From positions 39,882,756 through 39,946,755 of the forward strand of contig JAPTYO010000009.1 in assembly GCA_036873135.1 (NCBI GenBank): a stretch of 64,000 nucleotides of DNA. Reading direction: 5' to 3'. Position numbers and translations under genes: made by a program. Numbering within the stretch: position 1 is the stretch's first letter; every line of letters starts with the position of its first letter. The DNA is from Clarkia xantiana subsp. parviflora (Eukaryota > Streptophyta > Magnoliopsida > Myrtales > Onagraceae). The notes beneath the pieces were generated by a model. That model made no database searches. It was not told the DNA's origin and was given only the letters and a program-made list of their open reading frames with translations. Shown here piece by piece: positions 29,774-41,069 of the stretch.

Positions 29774-30604
29774 TGTTGGATATCTGCCCAGTTCGGGTTC
29801 GTATTTACATTCCGGACTTCGCAAACACGTCGAAAACCACAAATGGGTCCGAAAAACAAACACCCGAGGAATAAAACGGTCCGGACGCACATATGCGTCC
29901 GGACCGGAACCTCCGGATTGCCATAAGGCAAACAGGAGGTCCGGATTGCCTAAGGGCAAACCGGACCTCCGGATTGCCTAAGTCCGGATTGCCCTAGGCG
30001 GTCCAGACCACGCCGGATGTCGAATCCGACGTGGTCCGGACCATCAACAGGTACCGCGCGCATCCTTTTATCGTCCGAACACTGAGAAAAGGAGTTCTCC
30101 TAGGCCAAAGTTAAACAAACCAGACGACGGTTCTTACTTTCCTTAAAACCGGCGTCGAACCGCACGAAAACTGGGTTCGGTTCTAAGGTTGCCTATAAAT
30201 AGGAGACCTTGGCCACCCATTTAGGCATCGGAGAGGGCTCAACCGGCACCACCCCCCGCTCTAACCTAGAATCTCTAACCTCTCTCTAGGACTTTCTCTC
30301 TCTAGATTCTCATTTAGGCATCGGAGAGGGCTCAACCGGCACCACCCCCCGCTCTCCGTGCCGGTTATTGTCCCGTGTGCAGGTGAAGTCGCGCGAAGCC
30401 GATAAGCTTACCTTGCCGACAAGCTTGCATTGCCGACAGCTGTACCTTGTCGACAGCCTACACTGCCGACAGCCGTACTTGACCGACAAGTGCACATTGC
30501 CGGCAGCCCCTTGCTGACATCAGAAAGTCCATTTCTGACACCCGACGTGTCCCCAACCCGAAGTGCCGAAGAGTCCGACTACCCGGTTGGATTTGGACGC
30601 AACA
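29774..30604 (+). repeat. LTR of element E (831 bp)
   Basis: From TGTTGGATATC to GACGCAACA. TATA box TATAAATA at 30193-30200. A phrase beginning catttaggcatcggagaggg (about 45 bp) occurs twice, at about 30218 and 30310, a 90-bp tandem duplication around the likely transcription start. Several ggattgcc repeats lie at 29915-29995, as in the LTR of element C. Confidence 0.82.
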
Positions 30605-30606
30605 CT

Positions 30607-30630
30607 TGGCGCCGTTCGCGGGATTCGAAC
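30607..30630 (+). other. Extended primer-binding site of element E
   Basis: Begins TGGCGCCGTTCGCGGGA and runs on into TTCGAAC, 24 nt in all. The last part is the complement of a tRNA T-loop (GTTCGAA), so pairing may extend past the acceptor stem. The 3' end is of tRNA-Asp type. Confidence 0.75.
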
Positions 30631-30660
30631 AAGAAGAAATCGCTCCTAACGATAGCTAGA

Positions 30661-30728
30661 TGGCAAACGTACACGTGATCCATGGAAACTTTGACGCCAG
30701 AGGCGAGAGGTCATACAAGCGAGAAGTG
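30661..30728 (+). pseudogene. Truncated protease-linker start of element E
   Basis: ATG followed by ANVHVIHGNFDARGERSYKR, which matches MANTYVIYGGFGAGGETSYER of element D and the internal linker NVIHGGFAAGGDT of complete elements. It is cut after about 23 codons by the LTR of element F. Confidence 0.7.
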
Positions 30729-32111
30729 TGTAAACACCTAATTTTGGTACGCGCGACACGTATATAACACGTTCAAAAATGTTATGTGTAACGCGTTTAA
30801 AAATGGAAATATTTAAATATGGAAGGTCATGGGGTTGCTTAAAATAGACTCAGTTTAAATTAGGACAATACATATGCAATAAATGATGTAATAATCATAA
30901 AATATATAGTACATATTTATGGAAAAATTCATAAATAATATATATATATATGTAATTTTCGGATTTATTGAGTGCATATTAGAGCAAATATATTTTTTTC
31001 CTAATTTTTGGGTCTAGGTTAGCTATAAATAGTCCCTAGTGTCTATGTAAACAGGGACAAGAAAAAGCTGGACAGCAATAAAGTAATACTATTCTCGAAA
31101 TCTGTGTTTTTATTATTATTATTATTATTATTATTTTCTTCTTTATGCACCACCGGAGCAGCCCTGGTGGTTGCCGGCGCCGCTCTGCCCCGGCGAAGCC
31201 ACGACCACCGCCTTCGCCTGCCGTCCCCGAGCTGACCTCGGCCTTCGCCTGCCATCCCCGAGCTGACCTCCGCCTTCGCCTGCTGTCCCCGAGCTGACCT
31301 CCGCCTTCTGCCGCCGTCCCATCCGCCCAGCATCTCCAATCCCCTACTGCTGCTCTGATCCATCCGCCCGGCACCGCCAGTCCCTCTCCGTTGCTGATTC
31401 CGGCCATCCTGCCGCCGTCCAGCCCATCGCCCGTCGCCGGAGTTGTATCCCGCCGGTCCCTGCTCCTGTGCCATCCCTCCTGGTGCTGCAGGTAAGGTCC
31501 CGTGCTGTTCTATTTTATTTTTTTTTTGTTAATTAATATTATCATTATTATTAATTATTTAATTTTCTGAATTATTATTATTATCTTTATTGTTATCATT
31601 ATACCATGTACCATGTAAATTAACAAGTCTAGGTCTAGATTAATTAGATAACATTTTTTTGTAAATATACATGTATGATATGTAATTATTAAATTGTATC
31701 ATGATTTTGAGCATGTTTAATTTCGTTTAGATTTTAACCAAATTAGGAGTTTTAGATGTTTAATAAATTTGTCATTGATAATAATTTCGCATAAAATTAA
31801 TTTAATTCTTTTTTTTTTATGTTATTAGATTAATTCGAGGTAACACATATTTAAATTTTAAATTTTAAATTGGCAAATATGATAATTAAGTACCGGAAGG
31901 GCGTAATTAGGAAATAATTTTTCTTAATTCGTAACAGACCCACCGAATTCGAATTTCTGATCGTAGACCAATTTTATACCTAGGTGTTTAGTTCGCTATT
32001 CGTTTAGGCAATTTAGGATTCTAGTTAGCCTTAATTAACTAGTGGCGACTCTTTTCAAAATTGCACGTTTTCAAAACGTTAATCGCCCAAGGTCGGATTT
32101 TAGGTCTGACA
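30729..32111 (+). repeat. LTR of element F (1383 bp)
   Basis: Bounded by TGTAAACA and CTGACA next to the PBS. Contains a TTA microsatellite (31110-31134) and a GC-rich block (31140-31480) in which a 33-bp unit with cttcgcctgc and ccccgagctgacctc is repeated three to four times. Frames through this block are low-complexity and not taken as a gene. Confidence 0.7.
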
Positions 32112-32114
32112 ATT

Positions 32115-32130
32115 TGGCGACTCTGCTGGG
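32115..32130 (+). other. Primer-binding site of element F
   Basis: TGGCGACTCTGCTGGG, three bases after the LTR. Resembles the tRNA-Arg type site reported for Ogre elements. Confidence 0.7.
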
Positions 32131-32479
32131 TGATATTTTAGAGGGTTCGGGCTCATTATATTCGCTTATTGGCCATGTTTTTTAATCTAACTTTGTTTTT
32201 CTTTTTTACAGGTACAAAGTGTAGAATTTAAACTAATTTTGTTTTGTGGCATTGTTTGAACTCGCACACACCACTTTAGTGTAATATCCAAAATGCCTAA
32301 ATCCCAGGGCAAGTAGGAACTCCGGAGAGTTAGTAAGGGTACGACCGCGCGGCCGAGCCGCCGGAACGACTCAGAACAACTCCACTCGCTTGTGAAGGTC
32401 TTATGATCCCTATGATGGGTTGAGGAAACCACCTTGTCGAGAACCTACCAGTGGAACCTACCTTGTAGAGCAAAGCCAC

Positions 32480-33700
32480 ACATTTTTTTATACCCCTAAC
32501 ATGTTGTGTTTTAACCGTGTTTTTTTGTTGTAAAAAAAGTTATCAGGAAAACTGTAAGTTTCTTTAACCTTGTAACTTTATTTTCAAGCATGCACCTCAT
32601 TGCATTTTTTAAAAAACAAAAAAAAAAACTTTTTTTTTTCCAGCTAATTGTTAGTCATTTAGTTGTATAGATTTTTTTCAAACATGCATTTCGTATGCAT
32701 TGTTAAAAAAAAAAAAAAAAAAACTCTTACCTGAATTTATAATTTCAACATTGCGTTTCATACACATTATTTTTAAAAAAACCTCTTCAGGTAAGTTGTA
32801 ATTTTTTTAGTGCATCATACATGCGTTGTTAAAAAAAAACTTTTTTGGAAATTTTAATTCACCTTTAGCTATTGGAGCTTATAATTTCGAACGTGCATTA
32901 CATATGCATCATTTCAAAAACTTTTTACCTAAATTGTTTTATTTTAAATAATGTATCCAACATGCATTATTTTTAAAAAAAAAACTTTTTAGATAAATTA
33001 TAAGCTCTCTTAGTTTTAGGGCTCTTTGTTTAAAAAAAAACCTTTTACCTGATCTCTTTTAAAAAGATGTGCATCTCATATGCATTATTTTTCGAAAAAA
33101 AACATTTCAGGTAAATTGTAATTTTTTTTTTAGTTGTAGAACTTTTATTTTTAAGTTTGCATCTTGTATTTATTGTTGTGCATCTCATGTGCATTCTTTT
33201 AAAAAAAAATTCACTAGATTTTTTTTTTTTTCAATTTTGAGCAACCAAGATGAATTGATTTTTTTTCTCCTCGAGAAAAACAAAAAACAAAAAAAACATT
33301 TCAGATAACTTGTAAATTATCTTTATTGTACAACTTTCATATCATGTACATCTAATAGACATTTTTTTAGAAAAAAGTTTTTAGATAGATTGTAAATCTT
33401 CTCTTAATTGTTGAGCATTGCATTTGCATTTGTTTTTATAAAAAAACTTTACCTGAATTTTTCATTTTGTACATATGTATCATTCGGGTAAACTGGTTGT
33501 AAGTTGTAACTTTCTTTACAGTAGAACTTTAACTTTCGAGCATGCATGAGCATTTAAAAAAAAAACTCAATGTGTCATTCGTTTTTATCCAAGATGTATT
33601 GCACTTTTTCGGCAAGATCGTCTCAACCTTTGCATGAGCTAGCGTTTTGAAAAAGAGATTTGATTCTGATTTTGATTTTTTTTTTTTTGAAAAAAACAGT
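32480..33700. repeat. Degenerate repeats of about 60-100 bp in the leader of element F
   Basis: About a dozen diverged units, each with a palindrome-like gcatctcatatgcat phrase, an A-run, cttttacctgaa or ttcaggtaaattg, and a T-run; examples at about 32586, 32682, 32812, 32890, 33064, 33180 and 33538. No gene. Confidence 0.6.
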
Positions 33701-33718
33701 TTAAATGTTCTGGCTTTC

Positions 33719-36700
33719 TCAGTAGGTTTTTAGTCTACCACTTTTGAATTGTGAACCATTGTCTCTTATGAGTATCTTCGGGATGCCGTATCGAGCGACG
33801 ATGTAGTTTCGAATGAAGTCGATGACTTGGGCATCCGTCGTTCTTGCTAAAGCCTTAGCTCCTTGGACTTTGGGAGGAGACTTACCAAGTCGATACCCCA
33901 CTGCGCGAAGGGCCATGAGCTTGCGATTGGGCTTAGTTCCACAGCTGGTGCCGTGATGCTCCTCGAGTATTGTTCGCAAGAGTCGCACTCGGTGACCATG
34001 TATGTTGCTTCACTTTTCATAGATGGCCAATAGTATCCCAAGTGTAAATCCTTACGGATTATGGATCTCGCCCCTCGTGACAGACTGCCAGTCCTTCGTG
34101 CAACTCCTTCAGCATCTTCTATGTTTCTGGATATGCGATGCATTTTAGGTATGGGGACAAGAAGCCTTTCTTGTATAACTGACCTTCTATGATCGCGTAG
34201 TTGGCAATGACCCTTTGTATTTTGTTCGCATGTATCCTATCCTCAGGTAGCGTGTCGTTTGTGAGGTATGCATGGATTGGTGTCATCCATGTTGGCGTTG
34301 AGTTGATGGTTAGCACCTCGAGTTGATCGATTAACGATAGGAGTCTATGCTCGACAAAGTGTGTTTATTTTCCTTGCTCGTTGCCTTGCGCGAACTTGCT
34401 CAAAGCGTTCGCCTCTTGATTTTGATCTTTCGTGACAGATGTTATGTCGAAGGTCTCGAAACTGTCAACGAGTTCCCTTGCTTGCTTCAAGTATTTTTGC
34501 ATGTTTTCGGACTTTGCCAAGTAGCCACCCTTCACTTGGTTGACGACAAGCTGTGAATCACACTTTACCCTTAGGTGTTTGACAGCTACTCCTTTGGCAA
34601 TCCTCAAACCTGTTATCAAGGCTTCATACTTTGCCTCATTGTTCGTTTCTATAAACATTAAGGTTAGGGCTAATTTCAAAGGATCTGACCCGTCTATCGG
34701 TATTAGGAGGAGTCCTGCTCCTGACCCCCCTACGTTTGACGAACCATCCGTGTACATTTCCCATATGTCAGTGGGCTCTATGTTTTGCGGTGCGTCTTCT
34801 GGAGGTGTTGTTTCACGAGTGATTCCTGTGAACTTCGCAATGAAGTCAGTTAGGGCCTGCCCTTTGACTGCGGTCCAAGGAGCGAAGTGAATGCGGAATT
34901 CGCTTAGCCCGACTGACCACTATGTGAATTTTCCTGACATGTTCGGTTTTGCCAATATGTGTTTCAGCGGTTATTCCGTGAGTACTGTTATTTCGTGTGC
35001 ATGGAAATACGATCTCAGTTTCCTTGCCGCGATGATGAGGGCATACAAGTGTTTCTCTATTGGCATGTAGTTTACCTCATACTTTGCAAAGGTCTTGCTG
35101 ACGTAGTATACTGTAGTTGAGTGCTGCCCTTCTGTTTGACAAGCACTGAACTGACTGCAGTGTTGCTCACTGATATATAGAGGTAAAGAGGTTCTCCTGG
35201 AATTGGTTTTGCTAATGCCGGCAGTGTTCGCAAGTGTTGCTTTAACTGTTGGAAAGCCTCCTCGCATACTGGCGTCCATTCGAATTTCTTGTTAGCAGGC
35301 ATTCGCAGAAAGGGAGTGCTTTATCGCCGATTTTCGCCAGGAATCTGTTCATGGCTGCTAAACGACTGTTCAGCTGTTGTACCTCCTTATGTTTTGTAGG
35401 AGATTCCATCTCTTTAATTGCCTTTACTTTTTCCGGATTTGCTTCTATTCCTCTTTGGCTGACCATGAATCCCAGTATCTTCCATGATTGTACACCAAAG
35501 GCACACTTCGCTGGGTTCAGGCGAACTTGGAATTCGCGCATCCTTTGGAATGTCGCGCAAGTCGTCTGCAAGATTGTACCTCTTTGTTGACTTTACGAAC
35601 ATGTCGTCGACGTATGCTTCCATTGTTTTCCCAATTAATTCTACGAATATTATGTTTACCATTTGTTGGTATGTTGCACCCGCGTTTATTAGACCAAACG
35701 ACATTACCTTGTAGTTGTATATGTCATTGTCTGCATAGAATGCAGTGTGCGGGGCGTCCTATGAACACATTGGAATCTGATTATATCCGGAGTATGCATC
35801 CATTATGGTCAATCATTCATGGCCTGCAGTGGCGTCGACAAGCTGGTCGATTCTTGGTAGATGATACGAATCTTTGTGACATACGTTGTTGAGGTCCCTA
35901 TAGTCGATACACATCCTCAATTTGCCATTAGGCTTTGGTACCAACACTGGGTTTGCGACACATGTTTGGAACCTTGCCTCCTCAATGAAACCTGCTTCTA
36001 AAAGCTTTCCTACTTCCTCTCGGACCGCTACCTTCTTGTTGCCCCCGAGTGGTCTCAGTTTTTGTGCGATAGCTCGAGTTCCTGGTTTGATGTTGAGCTT
36101 ATGAGAGATTATATCTTAGTTTATCCCAAGAATGTCGCTCGGGGACCATGCGAATAGATCTTTATACTCCCTCAAAAGTGCTGTGATCTCTATCACTTCC
36201 TCTTCTGATAATGACGCGCCTATTCGGACCATCCGATCTGGCTCGTCTATCTTTACTTCTCGCAACTCTTTTATTGGAGTTGGGCGAGCACGCTCTTTTC
36301 TGGGGTCCTCGTCAATGGATGGGATGTCGCTGTCATCTTCCTTGACGTTGGGTTGGAGCGCTGTGTTGTAGCACTCCTTTGACAGCTGTTGTTCTCCTTT
36401 AACTTCACCAATTCCCGTGGTGGTTGGGAATTTCAGCTCTTGGTGGGCGGTTGAAGCTATTATACCCCACGCGTTCATAGTTGTGTAGCCTAGAATGTCG
36501 TTGTATGCATCTAGTTTTTCCACTACCAAGAATGGTACCTCCATGCGTAGTTGTTTATCACCAGTCCCCAGTGTGACTGGTAACTTGATTGTTCCCACCA
36601 GATATTTGGTGTCGCCCATGAAGCCTACTAGTTGTGAATGCATCTGTTTGATGCTCTTTCCTTCCCAAGACTAGGACTATCTCTTTGGTTAATATGCTGG

Positions 36701-36956
36701 GAGAGCTTCCTCCATCTACCAGTATGCGTTTGATGTCCATGTTGTCTACTTCAATGGTTATGACTAGAGCATCGTCGTGTGGATACACTATATGCTCCTT
36801 GTCTTTTGCCGAGAAGTATATGACGTCTTCCATGTCCTCGTCACCATGTTGGTGTTCCTCAGCTTGTTGTAACTTCTGGGACACATATGCTTCCCTTTCA
36901 TACGATGTTTCGCCCCCGGCTCCGAAACCACCATATATGACATACGTGTTTGCCAT
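33719..36956 (-). pseudogene. Protease-RT-RNase H-integrase of element D, decayed
   Basis: Pieces in at least two frames. 36956-36116 carries the linker MANTYVIYGG, protease DGGSS and the end of the protease domain to FAWSPSDI. 35890-35240 is RT (AYVDDMFVKS in place, 35414-35704). 35300-34970 is the first RNase H (YYVSKTFAKYEVNY). 34757-34365 is the second RNase H (MYTDGSSNVGGSGAG, NNEAKYEAL, EANALSKF). 34143-33719 is the HHCC finger (CDSC) and integrase start (IRDNGSQF). Frameshifts and stops interrupt it at many points, so it is not functional. Confidence 0.85.
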
Positions 36957-36988
36957 TTAGCTGCTGCTGGTTAGCGAATGCTTGTCTT

Positions 36989-37012
36989 GTTCAAATCTCG
37001 CGGACGGTGCCA
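36989..37012 (-). other. Primer-binding site of element D
   Basis: On the minus strand TGGCACCGTCCGCGAGA continuing into TTTGAAC, a mutated form of the extended site at 30607-30630. Confidence 0.7.
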
Positions 37013-37015
37013 AAA

Positions 37016-37260
37016 TGTTGGGACCTGAACCGATTGGGATGTCGGGTCCTGGTGATGTTGCGTAGTGTATGTTGGGTTGTCGGGTTATCGCGTGCACGTG
37101 CTCCTCTTGATACCTGCGGACGGGTCACGGTCCAAATACATGCGTATCACGTGTTCGGACCGTTCTAACCCGTGAATAGGCGTTTGTAAATCCTTAGTGG
37201 ATTTGACGTGTTAACGAGGCGTGAATATAAAACGAACCCGAATCGGACGTATATCCATCA
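37016..37260 (-). repeat. 5' LTR of element D (245 bp)
   Basis: From TGTTGGGACC to ATATCCATCA. The end (cgaacccgaatcgg, gtatatccatca) matches the LTRs of C, E and B. Confidence 0.75.
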
Positions 37261-38880
37261 CACATCGTATAAGACAATTTTGTGGCCGAAGAAATCAACC
37301 CCAAACAACGAACCCCCAAGAGCTTGTAGAGCTGTTAGTAGAGAAATCTTTGTAAGTTCTAAAATTTCTTCTAAAGCAGAAAAATTAATAGCAACCATGT
37401 AAACTTGTTTAGTTTGCATTTCCTCATCCGAGCCTTCAACTAGAGGAATTGGTTTGGCGACTCCTGAATCTTCCACCCATCACAATTAACAAGACGTAAA
37501 CATCATCGATGGTCTCTTTCATTTGCAATTTGAACTCAGTAGACGGTTCATTATATATCAGCGTATTCTTTTCCTTAACTATTTTGCTCTTCACTTCATG
37601 AGTATTCACTCCTGCGTAAAAGAGCAGACCAGTTATGTCAAGGACGTTAGTTTTGTTTACTTTGTCTTCATCAGTAGTTGTGGATGGATCAGGAGCAATA
37701 GAACACTCTATTCCACAATGTTCAAGCTTTGCAAATGTAAGGGCCATTGCTTGAGCAATCTTTCCCATACCCATCTTGTCTGGTTGAATTCCTCTTATAG
37801 TAGTAGGAGAGTCTTCATGTTTGAAAGCCCGGGTCAAACCTTCCTTTTGATAATTAAGTTAGAGGAAGGTTTGGCACATTCAAGAATTATATCATTCTGA
37901 CCATCTAAATCAACATCATTTTCTAAATTCTCATTATTCCGTGCTCATTTATCCAGATTTTCCACAATAGTGTGGGACAGTTAGTTCCTCTCCTTAACCC
38001 CCCTCATTAGATGAACACAACCACTTCTACAAGGAACCTCAGTGATTCCACTGTCCACATCTGTGTCTTCCTTAGATGGAACCTCTTTGAGATGATTCAC
38101 CCCAACTTCAACCCAATCTTGCAACTTGTTCAGAACCTGATCTTTATCTTCCTTTCTTTGAGCATTATTACTGATACAACCCGAAACATCTTCATATTCA
38201 TTATATTCATCTTCCAATCCATCTAAGTTTGTTACCCTTTTACCATTAATTGATTTCGTTACCAAATTCATACCAGAGGAATGAGAAGGACCACAAAATG
38301 TTGTACACGCCTTATTGATATGAGAATCAGATGTAGATGTACTATTACACCGAGTGAGCTCCACTATCCGTGCTTGAGAATAAGGAGGCAGATCGGGCTC
38401 AACCGAACCTATGCCAAACCCTACACCTGATCTGAAACTTGTATCTTCATCTTCATTTCTTTGAATAAAACCATAAGGAAGTGAGTTATCTATATCAGAT
38501 AATGAGATAGAATCCCAATTTTCTTTTTGAATGATGAAATCATAAGGAAGTGGGCCATCTACATCAGAGATAGAATCCCAATTTGCTTTTCTCTATTTTC
38601 CTTAATATCATCTAAGCTTCAAATTCTTAGTAAATGATGTGAAACCCCTCCAACATCTATAGAGTTATATCCAATTGTAACAGCAACAACACACTCTTGC
38701 AGCTTCTCTGATTTATATGCTTCATAATAGCATTAGATCGAGATATCATCACAGGGCATTGCAAACCAGCTTTCAATTTACCTAGAAACTGACCTGATAA
38801 CTCCATACTTTATCTTTGTTGGACTTGCGTGAATTCTTCGAGAAAATGTTGTTCCTCACTTTGAAGATGGAAAATATCAA
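37261..38880 (-). pseudogene. Unrecognised broken gene, left part (minus strand)
   Basis: Minus-strand frames 38364-37981 (acidic, hydrophilic) and 37837-37436, with coding-like sequence between them in other frames, look like one protein-coding region broken by frameshifts. The right part lies beyond the MULE at 40288-40680. I recognise no domain. The frame from 40588 continues through the MULE insertion point in frame to a stop at about 38814 if the MULE is set aside, which supports a gene-like region that existed before the insertion. Confidence 0.4.
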
Positions 38881-40287
38881 GGGTTAAGAACACAATAGGG
38901 GCCTGAATGTTTGCCCATGTTGCCAAAATGGGTCTGAATTGAAAAAACGTATTATTAAGTGTCTGAATTTTGAGTTTTGTGTATAAGTGAGGTCTCCGTC
39001 TATTTTTTCAGTTAAAATTGACGGAAAGTGGTCACATACATGTGACCGAAAAAATTTTGAAAACCCGAAAATACCCTTTGACCAATGTGTCTCCCTCACA
39101 TGTTTGACCTAAAAAGACGAAAATACCCTTTAAGGCACCACAACTCCGGCGACCACCACCACCCGGCTCCGGCGACCACCACTCATCTCCGCGGACCACC
39201 ACCCAGCTCCGGCGACCACCACCCCAGCTCCGGCGACCACCACCCCGTCCGGCGACCCAAAAAAGCTCCGATCGGAGCTTTTTTGGGTCGTCGAAGGGGG
39301 AATTTGGTCGCCGAAGGTGGGGTGGTGGTCGCTGGAGCTGGGGTAGTGGTCGCCGGAGTTGGAGTGGTGGTCGCCGGAGCTAGGGCCGGCAATGGTGCGG
39401 TGAAAATCAAATAACCATGGTTATTCGCACCATTTACCGCAATGGTTAACCGCACCATTATGGTGAGGGGCGGTTATGGTAATGAATCTTGTAACCACAA
39501 TGGTTATGGTTGTGGTTATGGTATTCAGTCTATAACCGCGGTTATAACCATCACCTCTATATATATAATATATATATATATATATTACTAATACCTATAT
39601 TGTTATATATATATACATTATTATTATACTTTAATTATTATTCAAATATTATAATTCTTATTCCGTTCCCTTTTCCACCCGCCATTTTTTTTTCTATATT
39701 TCTTATTATTAGGTAACCACGATTGTAAGTGAAGGCGAATGAAGATCGATGATCGCAAGTGATAGCCAATTGAAGATGTGTTTTTTTAATTGAGTAAAAC
39801 AATGAAGTTATGTTTAATTTGGATTTCGTGTATGAAACAATGAATGTGTATTTACTTTTCTTGTATGAAACAATGATGTTGTATTAGTTTGATTGATTGT
39901 GGTTAAATGGTTTAATCGTGGTTAAAAACCACGGTTATGGTTATGGTATGAAGAATCATAACCGCAGTGGTTATGGTTATGGTATGAGTGAAAAAAATAT
40001 GGTATGGTTATGGTATTAGTGCTATTCGCACCATACCCTCACCATCGCCAGCCCTAGCCGGAGCTGGGGTGGTGGTCGGTGGCCTTAGGCATAATTAGTG
40101 TGCAAGGGTATTGCAAAAGGGTAATTCTGTCATTTCACGTGTTTCCGTTATATTTAACAGCAAATTTGGACGGAAACTCGATTATCAACAAAACTCAAAA
40201 TTCAGGCCCTTAATAATACGTTTTTTCAATTCAGACCCCTTTTGGCAACATGGGCAAACATTCAGGCCCCTATTGTGTTCTTAACCC
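38881..40287. mobile_element. Non-autonomous Mutator-like element (MULE), TSD aaatatcaa
   Basis: Long terminal inverted repeats of about 119 bp start gggttaagaacacaatagg at each end and differ at only a few positions. Flanked by the 9-bp duplication aaatatcaa at 38872-38880 and 40288-40296. The interior has inverted ccggcgaccacc/ggtggtcgccgg blocks and no transposase. A hAT-type element is nested inside at 39381-40056. Net length without it is about 0.72 kb. Long TIRs and a 9-bp TSD are typical of MULEs. Confidence 0.93.
39381..40056. mobile_element. Non-autonomous hAT element, TSD gccggagc
   Basis: TIRs begin tagggccggcaatggtg (left) and, on the other strand, tagggctggcgatggtg (right). The 8-bp duplication gccggagc is at 39373-39380 and 40057-40064. 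The interior is rich in ggttatgg/ccataacc words in both orientations near the ends and AT-rich in the middle (39555-39700); no transposase. Confidence 0.92.
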
Positions 40288-40680
40288 AAATATCAATATT
40301 TTCTTCTGTGGGGGTGGTAACAACATCAAGAGAGTGGCCGCAATTTCTATTCCGAGAATCGCGGTCTGAATCTAATAGTGAAATGGACGTTGGATCAGAA
40401 GCTGCATGATCAAGAGTTTGTTGTCCTTGGAGATGCAACCCTTCCGATTGTTGGACCATGACTGCATGAAAGTTTAGCCTCAGTTCGTTCGTTGTCTTCT
40501 CGTGTTTCTCACTTGCTGTTGTCAATTGCTTGTTCAATGTTACCATAGAAGGGGCGTAATAACCATTGAATGTAGAATTAGTCGTCATGATTTCTGAAGC
40601 ACAAGCTTGGAATGGATGACCCTGGTGGTGATCATAGATAGCGATTAATGGTAGCGGTGGAGAGGCAGAACCTGGCTCTT
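40288..40680 (-). pseudogene. Unrecognised broken gene, right part
   Basis: Frame from the ATG at 40588 (MTTNSTFNGYYAPSM) or from further upstream, since codons are open back to about 40680, where cctaataag/AG on the minus strand could be a splice acceptor. It is interrupted by the MULE after EENIDI. Gln/Ser-rich; no family recognised. Confidence 0.4.
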
Positions 40681-41069
40681 ATTAGGAAATAAATTATATT
40701 AGAAATTAATATATTTTATTATGTTTATTGAATTATATTAGGAATAGATATATTTCTAATATCTTATAAATTGCTTTCATTATTATATTGTTATAGATTT
40801 AGTATTTATTATACATTTAGTTTTGTATCTATATATATATAGCTATAAATATTTAACCCAAAAACAGGATAATAATACATTCTCATTCTTCTATAGCTCT
40901 GATATCAAATGATTTAATCCAAATCGATCGTAACGACAAATCGAGCTAGAAAAAGAAGAAAACCATGTATAAGAATTGACAAGATTCAAAGGAAACTAAG
41001 AACAGAGAGAATTTGTGAGAGAAAATAGAAGATTTCCACGACATTATTCATGATAATTCCCGTTCAAGC
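40681..41069. other. AT-rich spacer with a PBS-like copia remnant
   Basis: At 40896-40907 the minus strand reads TGATATCAGAGC, one base from the tRNA-iMet PBS of copia elements, followed by AT-rich sequence to 40690. It may be a relic of another copia element, but no LTR pair is visible. Confidence 0.35.

Larger units (their letters stand above)
29774..30728 (+). mobile_element. Element E: LTR, PBS and start of a gag-less gypsy element
   Basis: Plus-strand LTR (29774-30604), PBS (30607-30630), then an ATG only about 30 bp downstream. The coding start matches the Gag-to-protease linker rather than the start of Gag. The element breaks off at 30728, where the LTR of element F begins. It is related to element D (33716-37260), in the opposite orientation. 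Confidence 0.75.
30729..33715 (+). mobile_element. Element F: Ogre-like LTR plus leader
   Basis: LTR 30729-32111 (TGTAAACACC to TCTGACA), then a PBS of tRNA-Arg type (TGGCGACTCTGCTGGG) and about 1.5 kb of AT-rich leader with degenerate repeats. No coding region follows: at about 33716 the sequence switches to the integrase end of element D. This PBS type and a long LTR are usual for Ogre/Tat elements. Confidence 0.65.
33716..37260 (-). mobile_element. Element D: gag-less, decayed gypsy element with short LTR
   Basis: Minus-strand order: LTR (37016-37260), PBS, ATG plus linker and protease (36956), RT, RNase H, second RNase H, HHCC finger, start of integrase (ends near 33716). No Gag sequence lies between PBS and linker. 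The LTR is only 245 bp, much shorter than that of its relative E, and was probably shortened internally. Confidence 0.8.

Noticed and set aside
30607..30660. Possible tRNA gene (T-loop-like GTTCGAA region)
   Set aside because: Only the complement of a tRNA 3' part is present, next to an LTR; it is a primer-binding site.
31036..31474. Gly/Arg-rich frames of about 120-140 codons
   Set aside because: They are produced by 33-bp repeats in the LTR of element F.
39085..39458. Pro/His-rich and Thr/Pro-rich frames
   Set aside because: They arise from inverted ccggcgaccacc repeats inside the MULE and cross the hAT border.
40896..40907. Copia-type PBS (TGATATCAGAGC, minus strand)
   Set aside because: No LTR edge or partner LTR could be placed next to it; kept only as a note in the spacer.
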